In this document: piece by piece, positions 8,454-15,907 of the stretch
Numbering within the stretch: the first letter of the stretch is position 1
Layout: every line of letters begins with the position of its first letter
Translations under genes and position numbers: made by a program
Source of the DNA: Opitutaceae bacterium
GTDB taxonomy: Bacteria > Verrucomicrobiota > Verrucomicrobiia > Opitutales > Opitutaceae
Reading direction: 5' to 3'
Assembly (NCBI GenBank): GCA_028280945.1
Contig: JANQKV010000071.1
Span: 1-52,765, forward strand
Length of the DNA: 52,765 nucleotides
Notes under the pieces: generated by a model
The model's database searches: none
What the model saw: the letters and a program-made list of their open reading frames with translations, nothing else
What the model was told of the DNA's origin: nothing

Positions 8454-9422
8454 ATGGCTCGAATCTATAATGACATCACCGAAACCATCGGCAACACACC
8501 GTTGGTTAAGCTCAACCGCACCGCCGAGAAACACGGCGCAGGCGCCGAAATCCTGCTCAAGCTTGAGTTCTTTAATCCGCTGGCGTCGGTCAAGGACCGC
8601 CTCGGTTTCGCTATGGTCGACGACGCGCTGAAGAGCGGGAAAATCAACGACAATACCGTCATCATCGAACCCACGTCGGGCAATACCGGCATTGCGCTTG
8701 CCTTTGTTGCGGCGGCCAAGGGTTTGAAGCTTGTGCTTACGATGCCTGAAACCATGAGCATGGAGCGTCGCAAGTTGCTGAAAGTTCTGGGGGCGAAGCT
8801 CGTGTTGACGGAAGGCCCGAAGGGCATGAAGGGGGCTATCGCCAAGGCGGAGGAATTGGCGGCGGAGATTCCCAATTCCATTATCCTCCAGCAGTTTGCG
8901 AACCCTGCCAACCCCGAGATTCACCGCAAGACCACTGCCGAGGAAATCTGGAGCGACACTGACGGCAAGGTTGACATCGTGGTTGCTGGCATCGGTACCG
9001 GCGGAACCATCACCGGCGTGGGCGAGGTTCTGAAAGCGAGGAACCCGGACATCAAAATCATTGCGGTTGAGCCTGCCAAGTCCCCGGTCCTGTCCGGTGG
9101 CCAGCCGGGTCCGCACAAGCTCCAGGGCATCGGCGCAGGCTTTGTGCCTTCCGTGCTGAACACGGATATCTACGATGAGGTCTTCGCGGTGGACGAGGCT
9201 GACTCCGGCCCCCTGTCCAAGGAAGTGAATACGCTGGATGGGATTCCCATCGGCATTTCCTCCGGTGCCATTACCCAAGCGGCGATTCAGTTGTCCAAAC
9301 GACCGGAAAACGCAGGCAAAACCATTGTTGCGATCATTCCGTCGAGCTCCGAGCGATATCTCTCGACTTGGCTCTTCGCGGATGTAAATCCGGAAAGCGA
9401 TTCGATCGAAGATCTGAAGTAA
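8454..9422 (+). CDS. cysK: Cysteine synthase A
   Basis: PLP-dependent O-acetylserine sulfhydrylase that makes L-cysteine from O-acetylserine and sulfide in the cytosol. It has 322 residues, a normal length. The PLP lysine is in SVKDR (residues about 42-46), the substrate loop is TSGNTG, the phosphate-binding loop is GTGGT (in GIGTGGTITGVGE) and the ring-nitrogen serine lies in GISSGA. The start is MARIYNDITETIGNTPLV with no Shine-Dalgarno. Two hairpins follow the gene. The upstream sequence CTGACTAAATTTA weakly resembles half of an Rrf2/IscR-type site, which is a speculative hint of cysteine-responsive control. Confidence 0.96.
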   Translation: MARIYNDITETIGNTPLVKLNRTAEKHGAGAEILLKLEFFNPLASVKDRLGFAMVDDALKSGKINDNTVIIEPTSGNTGIALAFVAAAKGLKLVLTMPETMSMERRKLLKVLGAKLVLTEGPKGMKGAIAKAEELAAEIPNSIILQQFANPANPEIHRKTTAEEIWSDTDGKVDIVVAGIGTGGTITGVGEVLKARNPDIKIIAVEPAKSPVLSGGQPGPHKLQGIGAGFVPSVLNTDIYDEVFAVDEADSGPLSKEVNTLDGIPIGISSGAITQAAIQLSKRPENAGKTIVAIIPSSSERYLSTWLFADVNPESDSIEDLK

Positions 9423-9439
9423 AACCAATCTGCACCCTC

Positions 9440-9467
9440 CCCGGTGGTCACCGTATCACCGGGCTTT
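9440..9467 (+). terminator. Candidate terminator after cysK (first hairpin)
   Basis: CCCGGTG (9440-9446) pairs with CACCGGG (9457-9463), followed by CTTT. The T-run is short, so termination here may be partial; a second hairpin follows at 9483. Confidence 0.55.
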
Positions 9468-9482
9468 ACTAACCCCAAGCTG

Positions 9483-9530
9483 GTCCCGGTTTTCGTCCGT
9501 TCATGGACGGGAGCCGGGACTTCGGTTTTA
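9483..9530 (+). terminator. Candidate terminator after cysK (second hairpin)
   Basis: GTCCCGG (9483-9489) pairs with CCGGGAC (9514-9520), enclosing an inner CGTCC/GGACG stem. It is followed by TTCGGTTTTA. It lies about 70 bases before the MEKHLA gene and probably separates the two transcripts. Confidence 0.6.
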
Positions 9531-9594
9531 CGTCCCTCGTTCAACCGCAGGCCGGGCCAAGCAGGCGTTGCCAAACATGCGTTATCCACCCTGA

Positions 9595-10101
9595 TTGGCA
9601 GAAATGTTTTCCGAACCAGACCGGGCCAACGCATATCTTGAGCAACATGTCACCCGCCTGCTTTCCTCGTATGCCCATTGGACGGGAGAGGACCTGTTGC
9701 AGGGTGGATCGGGAGCGTCTCTGGCCGAGTCACTTTACCGAGCTTCGTTTGTGGTGATTTCTCATGGCACCCAGACAGATCCGATTTTCAATTATGGAAA
9801 TCTCAGCGCGCAGCAGCTTTTCGAGATGGACTGGTCCACGCTCACGGCGTTGCCCTCCCGTTGTTCTGCTGAACCCGTCGAGCGGGCCGAGCGGGCGCGT
9901 CTCATGGCGACTGTCTCGGCACAGGGTTTTATCGATGATTACCGCGGTGTTCGCGTTTCAGCGTCGGGGAAACGATTCATGATCGAGCGCGCCACGGTTT
10001 GGAACGTGCTTGATGAAAACGGAACCAACGTGGGCCAAGCGGCGACGTTTTCAGAGTGGACGCCCTTGCCCGATCGCGCCGCCGCCTCTCGGACGCCTTA
10101 G
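9595..10101 (+). CDS. MEKHLA domain-containing protein
   Basis: Up to 168 residues. The core (SFVVISHGTQTDPIFNYGN, LFEMDWSTLTALPSR, VERAERARLM and FIDDYRGVRVSASGKRFMIE) matches bacterial MEKHLA-domain proteins, a PAS-like fold that in plants sits at the end of HD-ZIP III regulators. It is probably a cytosolic ligand-binding or sensing protein; no ligand is known. TTG at 9595 or ATG at 9604 may be the start, and the ATG is preferable. Its TAG stop overlaps the complementary stop of the convergent SLC13 gene. Confidence 0.75.
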   Translation: MAEMFSEPDRANAYLEQHVTRLLSSYAHWTGEDLLQGGSGASLAESLYRASFVVISHGTQTDPIFNYGNLSAQQLFEMDWSTLTALPSRCSAEPVERAERARLMATVSAQGFIDDYRGVRVSASGKRFMIERATVWNVLDENGTNVGQAATFSEWTPLPDRAAASRTP

Positions 10102-11894
10102 AACGGCCAGATTCGCGGAATAAAGATCACCGCCATGGTGAAACACATGAGGTTGAGCGGGATGCCGATTTTGAAGAAATCGGTGAAGCGGTAACCTCCG
10201 ACGCCGTATACGTAGGTATTGGTCTGGTAACCAATCGGGGTGGAGAACGCGGCCGAAGCGGCAAACATGACCGTGACCACAAATGGTCGGGGATCCACGC
10301 CGAGTTCGGCTGCAACCTGTAGCGCGATCGGGGCCATCAATGCGGCGATGGCGGCATTTGATAAAATCTCCGTCAGCACCATCGTGGTCAGGTAGATGAT
10401 GGCCAGGGCCAACAGGGCGCTGGATACCCCACCGCCAAACGAGTTGATCATTCCCACCAGCCCGGTAGCGAGCAGGCCGGCGGCACCGGTGGATTCCAGT
10501 GCCAAACCCATCGCCAACATGCCAAAGATAAGGAAAATCAGGTTCCATTCGACGGAGGCGTAGGCCTCTTTTGATGTCAGCACCCGGCCGATCAGCAAGA
10601 TCACCACACCCACGACGGCGGCAATTTCAATTGGCAGGATACCCAGAGCCGAGCTGCCAATCACGCTTGCGATCACCCCGAGAACCAGCGCGATTTGACC
10701 CGTGGGGGACTTGGTTGGGGTTCTGGCCCGGTCAAAGAGAACCAGGTCGTTGCTGCTGCGGAGGGCGTCGATCGCTTCGTCGGTGCCCATCATAAGGAGC
10801 ACGTCGCCCGGTTCGATGGGCAGCGTCTCGATTGCTTCGCGCACGTTGCGACCCTTGCGGTGCAAAGCGATGGTGACGAGGCGGAAGCGTTGGCGGAAAT
10901 TCACGCCCCGCACCGTTTTGCCGACCAAGTCGGATTGCGGCAATACCACCGCCTCCACCAACGAACCCTCATGTGCCGCGATCTGTTCGAGGCCAAGTTC
11001 CAAGTCCGAAACCAAATCCAAACCCTCCACGCTGCGGGCGGCGGCGATGCCCTGGGGACGGCAGGACATGATCAGGCGGTCACCCGCCCGCAATTCCGTG
11101 GTTTTCAAGTCGATGGGCACGGCTACGCCGTGACGTACGAGTTCCAGCACCCGGACACCGCGGTTCCACTTCAATCCGGAATCCTTGATGGTTTTGCCGA
11201 TCATCGGTGAATTCGGCTGCACAAACGCCTCGGTGATATACTCTCGTTTTTCCGCATCCGACAGGATGTCGGTGAGCATCTCTCGCACCGGTAAAACCCG
11301 TTTTCCCACGATGGCCAGATACACGCCACCGATCAGCACGATGGGCACGCCCAGCTTTGCCAGTTCAAACAAGGCCACGGAGGGCTGGCCGTTGGAGACG
11401 GCGATGCCGTTCACGATCAGGTTTGTGCTGGTGCCCACCAACGTGCAGGTGCCGCCCAATACCGCTCCGTAGGACAACGGGATCAACAGCTTGGATGGTG
11501 CCAGTTTCATCCTGCGGGCCAGTCCCAGGACCACCGGCAGAAAAACGACCACAACAGGAGTGTTGTTGACGAAAGCGGAGAGCGTCGCGACCAGTGCGAC
11601 CATGAGCAGGATGACCACGGGGTAAGGCAGCACGCCGGCCCGCTCCACAAAGGAGGAAAGCCGGTCGACGACCCCACATTTTACCAATGCCGCGCTTAGG
11701 ATGAACATGGCCCCGATGGTAACCGGGGCTGGGTTGGCAAAGACGGCGAAGGCGTTTTCCCGGGGAATCAGACCGGTTACGAGCAGGATCGCAAAAAGCG
11801 CCACGGCAGTCACATCCGGGGGAATCTTCTCCCAGACAAAACTCGCCAGGGTCAGACCCAGCAGGACAAAGACAGAAATGAGCTCCAACGACAT
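10098..11894 (-). CDS. SLC13-family transporter with two RCK_C (TrkA-C) domains
   Basis: Inner-membrane permease of about 598 residues from the ATG at 11894. The N-terminal half has spans and loops of the DASS/SLC13 type (KIPPDVTAVALFAILLVTG, ALVKCGVV, NNTPVVVVFLPVV, LIPLSYGAVLGGTCTLVGTS with TNLIVNG). Two soluble RCK_C-like segments follow around residues 205-375 (LELVRHGVAVPIDL, TELRAGDRLIMSC; TLPIEPGDVLLMMG). The second transporter half has the matching hairpin TPIGYQTNTYVYG. Such proteins import sulfate, dicarboxylates or related anions with sodium; the substrate here is unknown. It may be co-transcribed with ctaG, which ends 44 bases upstream. Confidence 0.88.
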   Translation of the reverse strand: MSLELISVFVLLGLTLASFVWEKIPPDVTAVALFAILLVTGLIPRENAFAVFANPAPVTIGAMFILSAALVKCGVVDRLSSFVERAGVLPYPVVILLMVALVATLSAFVNNTPVVVVFLPVVLGLARRMKLAPSKLLIPLSYGAVLGGTCTLVGTSTNLIVNGIAVSNGQPSVALFELAKLGVPIVLIGGVYLAIVGKRVLPVREMLTDILSDAEKREYITEAFVQPNSPMIGKTIKDSGLKWNRGVRVLELVRHGVAVPIDLKTTELRAGDRLIMSCRPQGIAAARSVEGLDLVSDLELGLEQIAAHEGSLVEAVVLPQSDLVGKTVRGVNFRQRFRLVTIALHRKGRNVREAIETLPIEPGDVLLMMGTDEAIDALRSSNDLVLFDRARTPTKSPTGQIALVLGVIASVIGSSALGILPIEIAAVVGVVILLIGRVLTSKEAYASVEWNLIFLIFGMLAMGLALESTGAAGLLATGLVGMINSFGGGVSSALLALAIIYLTTMVLTEILSNAAIAALMAPIALQVAAELGVDPRPFVVTVMFAASAAFSTPIGYQTNTYVYGVGGYRFTDFFKIGIPLNLMCFTMAVIFIPRIWPF

Positions 11895-11937
11895 GGATAA
11901 GCGGCCAAGGTAAGGAGGCCGCAAATCGCGTCCCAGC

Positions 11938-12750
11938 TTATTTTCGGGCGGTGGATTTCCCCTCCGACTGGTAATACCACAGGAGGAAGATGATGGTGAA
12001 ACCGACCACGGTCACCACCACGTTGCTGAGTTTCATGATCGCTCCGGCCAGGATCTGGTCGTCCATGGGACTGAACCCGGCGATCAATCGTGGTGCGAAC
12101 TCATAAGTCGGATACAGCACGTTGTCCGAAAATGTGATGAAGACAAAAAGTGGGGTGAAGGCGATGCCCACCACAAAAAGATAGAGCATTTGGGTGGGGA
12201 GCCTGAGGGGGCGCCACCGTGTTGATCGAGTGACCACCGGCCACCAAAAGAGCACCGCGGTGCTGAAGAAGGTAAGGTGCTCCATGACGTGCACAAATCG
12301 GTCCTGCAGGGCCATGTCGTAAAGCTCGGGGATGTGCCAGACGCTTTGGGTTACCACATAAAGGACCGCTGCCGTGACAGGACGAGTGAGGAACCAACCG
12401 ATGAATCCGAGCCGGCCGAGTCGACTGATGGCACCATCGAGCAGTTCCGCCGGCCATCCCAACAACCAGAGAATCGCGCACGGATAGATGAGAATCACGT
12501 GCTGAACCATGTGGGCCGAAAACAGAAACCGCTCTCCGAGCTGGTCAAACGGTGACCCTACCGCGAGATAGAAGAGCACCAGGGACGTATAGTAGCCGGT
12601 CTGTCGCCACCGAGATACCGGTTGTGTGAATCCCAGCCACTCTCGCAGCGGCCCGGTGGCCAGGGCATACACCCACGCCAACAACAGCAGACCACCGATC
12701 AGATACGGTTCATTATGCCAGTGGCGGAGGTCGATTAATTCAAAGGCCAT
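11938..12750 (-). CDS. ctaG: Cytochrome c oxidase assembly protein CtaG (caa3 type)
   Basis: A multi-span membrane protein of about 270 residues that matches the caa3_CtaG family, needed for copper insertion or assembly of caa3 oxidase in Bacillus. Visible features are HWHNEPYLIGGLLLLAWVYA, the loop REWLGFTQPVSRWRQ, FLFSAHMVQHVILIYPCAIL with conserved His residues, and FVHVMEHLTFFSTAVLFWWP with conserved His. It is unrelated to the periplasmic Cox11-type CtaG. It lies 3' of the oxidase operon on the same strand, supporting an oxidase assembly role. ATG 12750 gives MAFELIDLRHWHNEP; an alternative start lies at 12762. Confidence 0.88.
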   Translation of the reverse strand: MAFELIDLRHWHNEPYLIGGLLLLAWVYALATGPLREWLGFTQPVSRWRQTGYYTSLVLFYLAVGSPFDQLGERFLFSAHMVQHVILIYPCAILWLLGWPAELLDGAISRLGRLGFIGWFLTRPVTAAVLYVVTQSVWHIPELYDMALQDRFVHVMEHLTFFSTAVLFWWPVVTRSTRWRPLRLPTQMLYLFVVGIAFTPLFVFITFSDNVLYPTYEFAPRLIAGFSPMDDQILAGAIMKLSNVVVTVVGFTIIFLLWYYQSEGKSTARK

Positions 12751-12842
12751 GAGAGCGTGCAAGCGAGGTGGCTTCCAACAGGCGAAGATTGAAGACCGGC
12801 GTCAAGCGGAGGACGGCAAAGCGCACGAGCAATGTCCGAATT

Positions 12843-14537
12843 CTAGCCGAGATTCGTCAGTCTCGGTTCCTTTTCCGACTCCTCCCTTGCCATCGAGACC
12901 GATCTCCAAACCAGCACAGCCACCCCTACCAGCATGATCAATAGGGCTGGAGGTTGGACCGCACCATCGACCTTGGGCCCTGGGGGCAGCCAAGTCGTCA
13001 AAAAATGAAACCATTGCATGACCGCCAACCCAACAAACACGACTGGGTGCATAGCCCAAGCGACCAACATGAGCATCGTAGCAAGCAGCAGAGGAACGGT
13101 GTAAGCGCCTTGGTGCAAGGAAGTGGTACCCGGGCCAAACATGAGCAAAGCCCAGATCATATACGTTGATGTTACCCACGCCAAACTCCAGCCGACAGCT
13201 GGCATGCCGATCGCAAATTTGGGTGGTTTGGGTTCCATTCGCCGTCGGCGTCCTGCCCGCCACCACCAAACCGGCATCAACAACCAGACGACATTCCATG
13301 GCCCGAGTGATTTGAAGAGGAAGTAGAACTCGCGGCTGCGGCGTTCCGCTGCTTCCGACCAGAAACCGAAGTCCCAGCCCCGGGTTGCCTCAAAAAATGG
13401 ATAGCTCAGGTTGGCACGTTTTTGCGCGATCAGCTCGCTTCCAGTCGAGCTTGAGTAGGCGTCAAAAATGGTCTGCCAGGTCGACCGCTCGTCGATTTCA
13501 ATCTGCCCCGCCAAATGCCATTTTGCGAGGCGGTTTCCGGGCGGGGCGTAGCCCTTTTGGTAGGCGGACCACGGCCCGGCAATTACGGCTGCCGTAACCA
13601 GCATCAGTGCGATGCTTCTTTTCGGTAAATTCGGTTTGGCGGCGGCCAGGATCACCATGGCCAGAATTGCAAAGGCCGCGCTTCCGTGGGCCAGCCATGC
13701 CAAGGCCAACATTACTCCCGCCAGCAAAGTCTGTCGCCGGTTGGGCTGGTCGTGCAGCATCAGCAGCGAAAACCCCAGAAGCGTCGCGGAGGCTGCCGCC
13801 AGCTTGGGCCAGACGTAGTTGGAGTTGATCAGCACCATGGAGTAGGTGGCCAAAGTCACCACCAACCAAGCGGAGAGCCTGCGTCCTGCTCCCATCAGCT
13901 GGAGCACGCCCGCGATGGCGGGGATCCACCAGAGTTGGAGCTGTGCTCCGGCTGCGTGGGCAAAGATGTCCGGGGGAATCTGCAGCAGGTGCCGCCACGG
14001 TTGCAGCAGCAGCACCCATCCGGCTTGCAAGGGTGGCCGGTCGCTGCCCAACCAGTCTCCAACGAGTTGCCGCGTGCTTTGTCCTTCGATTAACCGGTCC
14101 GCAAACAGACGGGGGATTTGGTTGTCGATCGGAAGACCTGTGATGTAGCGCTCTGCACTCAATCGTTCGATTCCCAGGTCGGCAGAGAACAGGTGCAGGT
14201 GGCCCAGATACATCAGACCGATTCCCACGGTCAGTATCACTTGGTCACGCAATCGATGATCGGACCGCCAAAGATGTTGGATTTCCTGTCGCCGTCGATA
14301 CGCGACAATCACCACAATCAACCCGAGCGACCACGAGAAGAGTTGGCCAGCCACGGGGTGCCAAAACCACATGCCCCAGGCGATCCAACCCAGGAGGGCG
14401 ACCAGCCCAATGCTTAGGCCCAAGCGAATCGATCGAGGCGGGGCAAACCGTGGCAGCAAACCTATCATCACTGCGCTCACGAGTAATCCAGCACCAGCCA
14501 TGACCCCGCCAAACGCAATGAGGTGCGTTAGAATCAC
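12843..14537 (-). CDS. Polytopic membrane protein, probable GT-C-type glycosyltransferase
   Basis: About 564 residues with roughly a dozen hydrophobic spans. A lumenal/periplasmic loop contains GLPIDNQIPRLFADRLIEG and DWLGSDRPPLQAGW; the DRPPL motif resembles the first extracellular loop of GT-C glycosyltransferases such as the ArnT/PMT group. Its function is otherwise unknown. The frame is open to 14657, but that start would lie in the oxidase-operon terminator (14627-14650) and adds a low-complexity head. A GTG at 14537 or an ATG 36 bases further in is more likely. It sits between the cox operon and ctaG, with no obvious respiratory role. Confidence 0.65.
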   Translation of the reverse strand: MILTHLIAFGGVMAGAGLLVSAVMIGLLPRFAPPRSIRLGLSIGLVALLGWIAWGMWFWHPVAGQLFSWSLGLIVVIVAYRRRQEIQHLWRSDHRLRDQVILTVGIGLMYLGHLHLFSADLGIERLSAERYITGLPIDNQIPRLFADRLIEGQSTRQLVGDWLGSDRPPLQAGWVLLLQPWRHLLQIPPDIFAHAAGAQLQLWWIPAIAGVLQLMGAGRRLSAWLVVTLATYSMVLINSNYVWPKLAAASATLLGFSLLMLHDQPNRRQTLLAGVMLALAWLAHGSAAFAILAMVILAAAKPNLPKRSIALMLVTAAVIAGPWSAYQKGYAPPGNRLAKWHLAGQIEIDERSTWQTIFDAYSSSTGSELIAQKRANLSYPFFEATRGWDFGFWSEAAERRSREFYFLFKSLGPWNVVWLLMPVWWWRAGRRRRMEPKPPKFAIGMPAVGWSLAWVTSTYMIWALLMFGPGTTSLHQGAYTVPLLLATMLMLVAWAMHPVVFVGLAVMQWFHFLTTWLPPGPKVDGAVQPPALLIMLVGVAVLVWRSVSMAREESEKEPRLTNLG

Positions 14538-14626
14538 GGCTGGAGCGGTGCTGGCTGAGGACGAGCCGGTTGATGATTGAGGATGACAGGTCGCCGCGGT
14601 GCTGGAATCTGAACCATACCGCCGAC

Positions 14627-14650
14627 AAAAAAGGCGACCCCAAGGCCGCC
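14627..14650 (-). terminator. Intrinsic terminator of the cox operon
   Basis: Read on the minus strand: GGCGGCC, a 4-base loop, GGTCGCC, then TTTTTT. The 7-bp stem (one G-T pair) plus six T residues is a good rho-independent terminator 29 bases after the subunit IV stop. It separates the oxidase structural genes from the membrane protein gene downstream. Confidence 0.85.
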
Positions 14651-14678
14651 TCGTCAAGGATAGGAGTCGCGCGCAAGC

Positions 14679-15029
14679 TTACTCCACCTGCTCATAAGCA
14701 GGACCGACCGGAGTGCTCGCTTCGGCCCCGTGCAGGAGAAGGAGTGCCCAGAGCGTCCCACCTCCAATGATCATGCCGATACAAAAGAGGGTGGTGAGAA
14801 ATCGCTTGTCCCACTTCAGGTGCATGAAGATCCAGACAACCGCGACAAACTTGATGACGGACAGTCCCATCAAAATCGTGATGATCAACCACGTGGCGAG
14901 TGGCATGTAGACGATCAAGAGCTCCAGCCCGGTGATGACGGCGAGCGCCATCGCAACTTGGACGAAGATGTGAAATTTCCCCTCGTGGGCATGGCCCTCC
15001 GAGGCGGCGGCGGTAGCGGAATCACTCAT
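14679..15029 (-). CDS. coxD: Cytochrome c oxidase subunit IV
   Basis: A small three-span membrane subunit of 116 residues of the prokaryotic COX4/CyoD-like group. Spans are at about 22-44 (FVQVAMALAVITGLELLIVY), 47-71 (WLIITILMGLSVIKFVAVVW) and 80-101. FMHLKWDKRF is the family hallmark loop. Its ATG overlaps the TGA of subunit III (ATGA), so it is translationally coupled as the last gene of the oxidase operon. Gene naming (coxD/ctaF) varies between organisms. Confidence 0.9.
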   Translation of the reverse strand: MSDSATAAASEGHAHEGKFHIFVQVAMALAVITGLELLIVYMPLATWLIITILMGLSVIKFVAVVWIFMHLKWDKRFLTTLFCIGMIIGGGTLWALLLLHGAEASTPVGPAYEQVE

Positions 15030-15883
15030 GACAGGACAACGTATTCGAGCAGGTAAACCACGGGGAAGATGACGATCCAGACAATGTCAACGAAGTGCCA
15101 GTAGAGTCCCATGGATTCGACGTCGATGGCGTTGGCTTCGCCGAAATCGACCGGACCTCGGGGCTTGGCGAACCAAATCAGCGCGGCAAACAGTCCCATG
15201 CAGCCAAACACGGCGAGGAAATACTGACCAAAGAACTCATTGAGTCCGCCGCCCGCTTCGAAGGTGTGAACAAAACCCAGGAGGGTATACATGCTCAGCA
15301 CGATCATGGCGGCAAACGTAAAGAAGTGGAACAGGCCGCGCACGACCCAGCCTTGGCCCAGCGATTCATCTTCCGGTTTAAAGGAGCGCACATACATCAG
15401 CACGAGCCAGAGGACACCGATGGCAACGTGCACCCCGTGCGTGCCGGTGAGGGTGTAGAATGTCGAACCAAACACGCTGCTGGACAAAGTGAGCCCGTAG
15501 GCATGCACAAAGTGGATGAACTCGTAGACCTGCACCCCGAGGAAGATCAGGCCAAACACGATTGTGCCCAGCAGCATCTTGCGGGTGGTGGCCACGTTCC
15601 CCGCTTGGATCGAGTTCACCGCCAACGCCATCAATAGGGACGACATGAGCAGGATGAAGGTCGATCCCGATGTCAGTTCGATCGCGAAGATGTCCCGCGG
15701 GTCCGGAGTTCCCGCCGGCGGGTGCAGTCGGTAAATGAGGTGGGTGGCAATCAGCGAACCGAAGAACATGCAGTCCGAGGCAAGAAACGCCCACATGAAG
15801 AGTTTCTTGTTGGGGATGCCGGTGGTCGTCGACGGGTCGTGATGATGATCAATGGGGCCGGCAGTGGCGGCGTGGGAACTCAT
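15026..15883 (-). CDS. coxC: Cytochrome c oxidase subunit III
   Basis: A 285-residue polytopic subunit III. A His-rich soluble head (IDHHHDPST) precedes the spans. Conserved stretches are LFMWAFLASDCMFFGSLIATH, YTLTGTHGVHVAIGVLWL and the C-terminal YWHFVDIVWIVIFPVVYL, which marks the family. It stabilises the catalytic core and supports proton uptake. It lies 24 bases after coxA and overlaps the subunit IV gene. Confidence 0.96.
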   Translation of the reverse strand: MSSHAATAGPIDHHHDPSTTTGIPNKKLFMWAFLASDCMFFGSLIATHLIYRLHPPAGTPDPRDIFAIELTSGSTFILLMSSLLMALAVNSIQAGNVATTRKMLLGTIVFGLIFLGVQVYEFIHFVHAYGLTLSSSVFGSTFYTLTGTHGVHVAIGVLWLVLMYVRSFKPEDESLGQGWVVRGLFHFFTFAAMIVLSMYTLLGFVHTFEAGGGLNEFFGQYFLAVFGCMGLFAALIWFAKPRGPVDFGEANAIDVESMGLYWHFVDIVWIVIFPVVYLLEYVVLS

Positions 15884-15907
15884 GGCGTATGTCGGGAGAG
15901 TTGAAGC

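Noticed and set aside
14538..14657. N-terminal extension of the GT-C-like protein to 14657
   Set aside because: It would run through the terminator of the cox operon and has a Ser/Thr/Ala-rich head unlike a membrane protein start.
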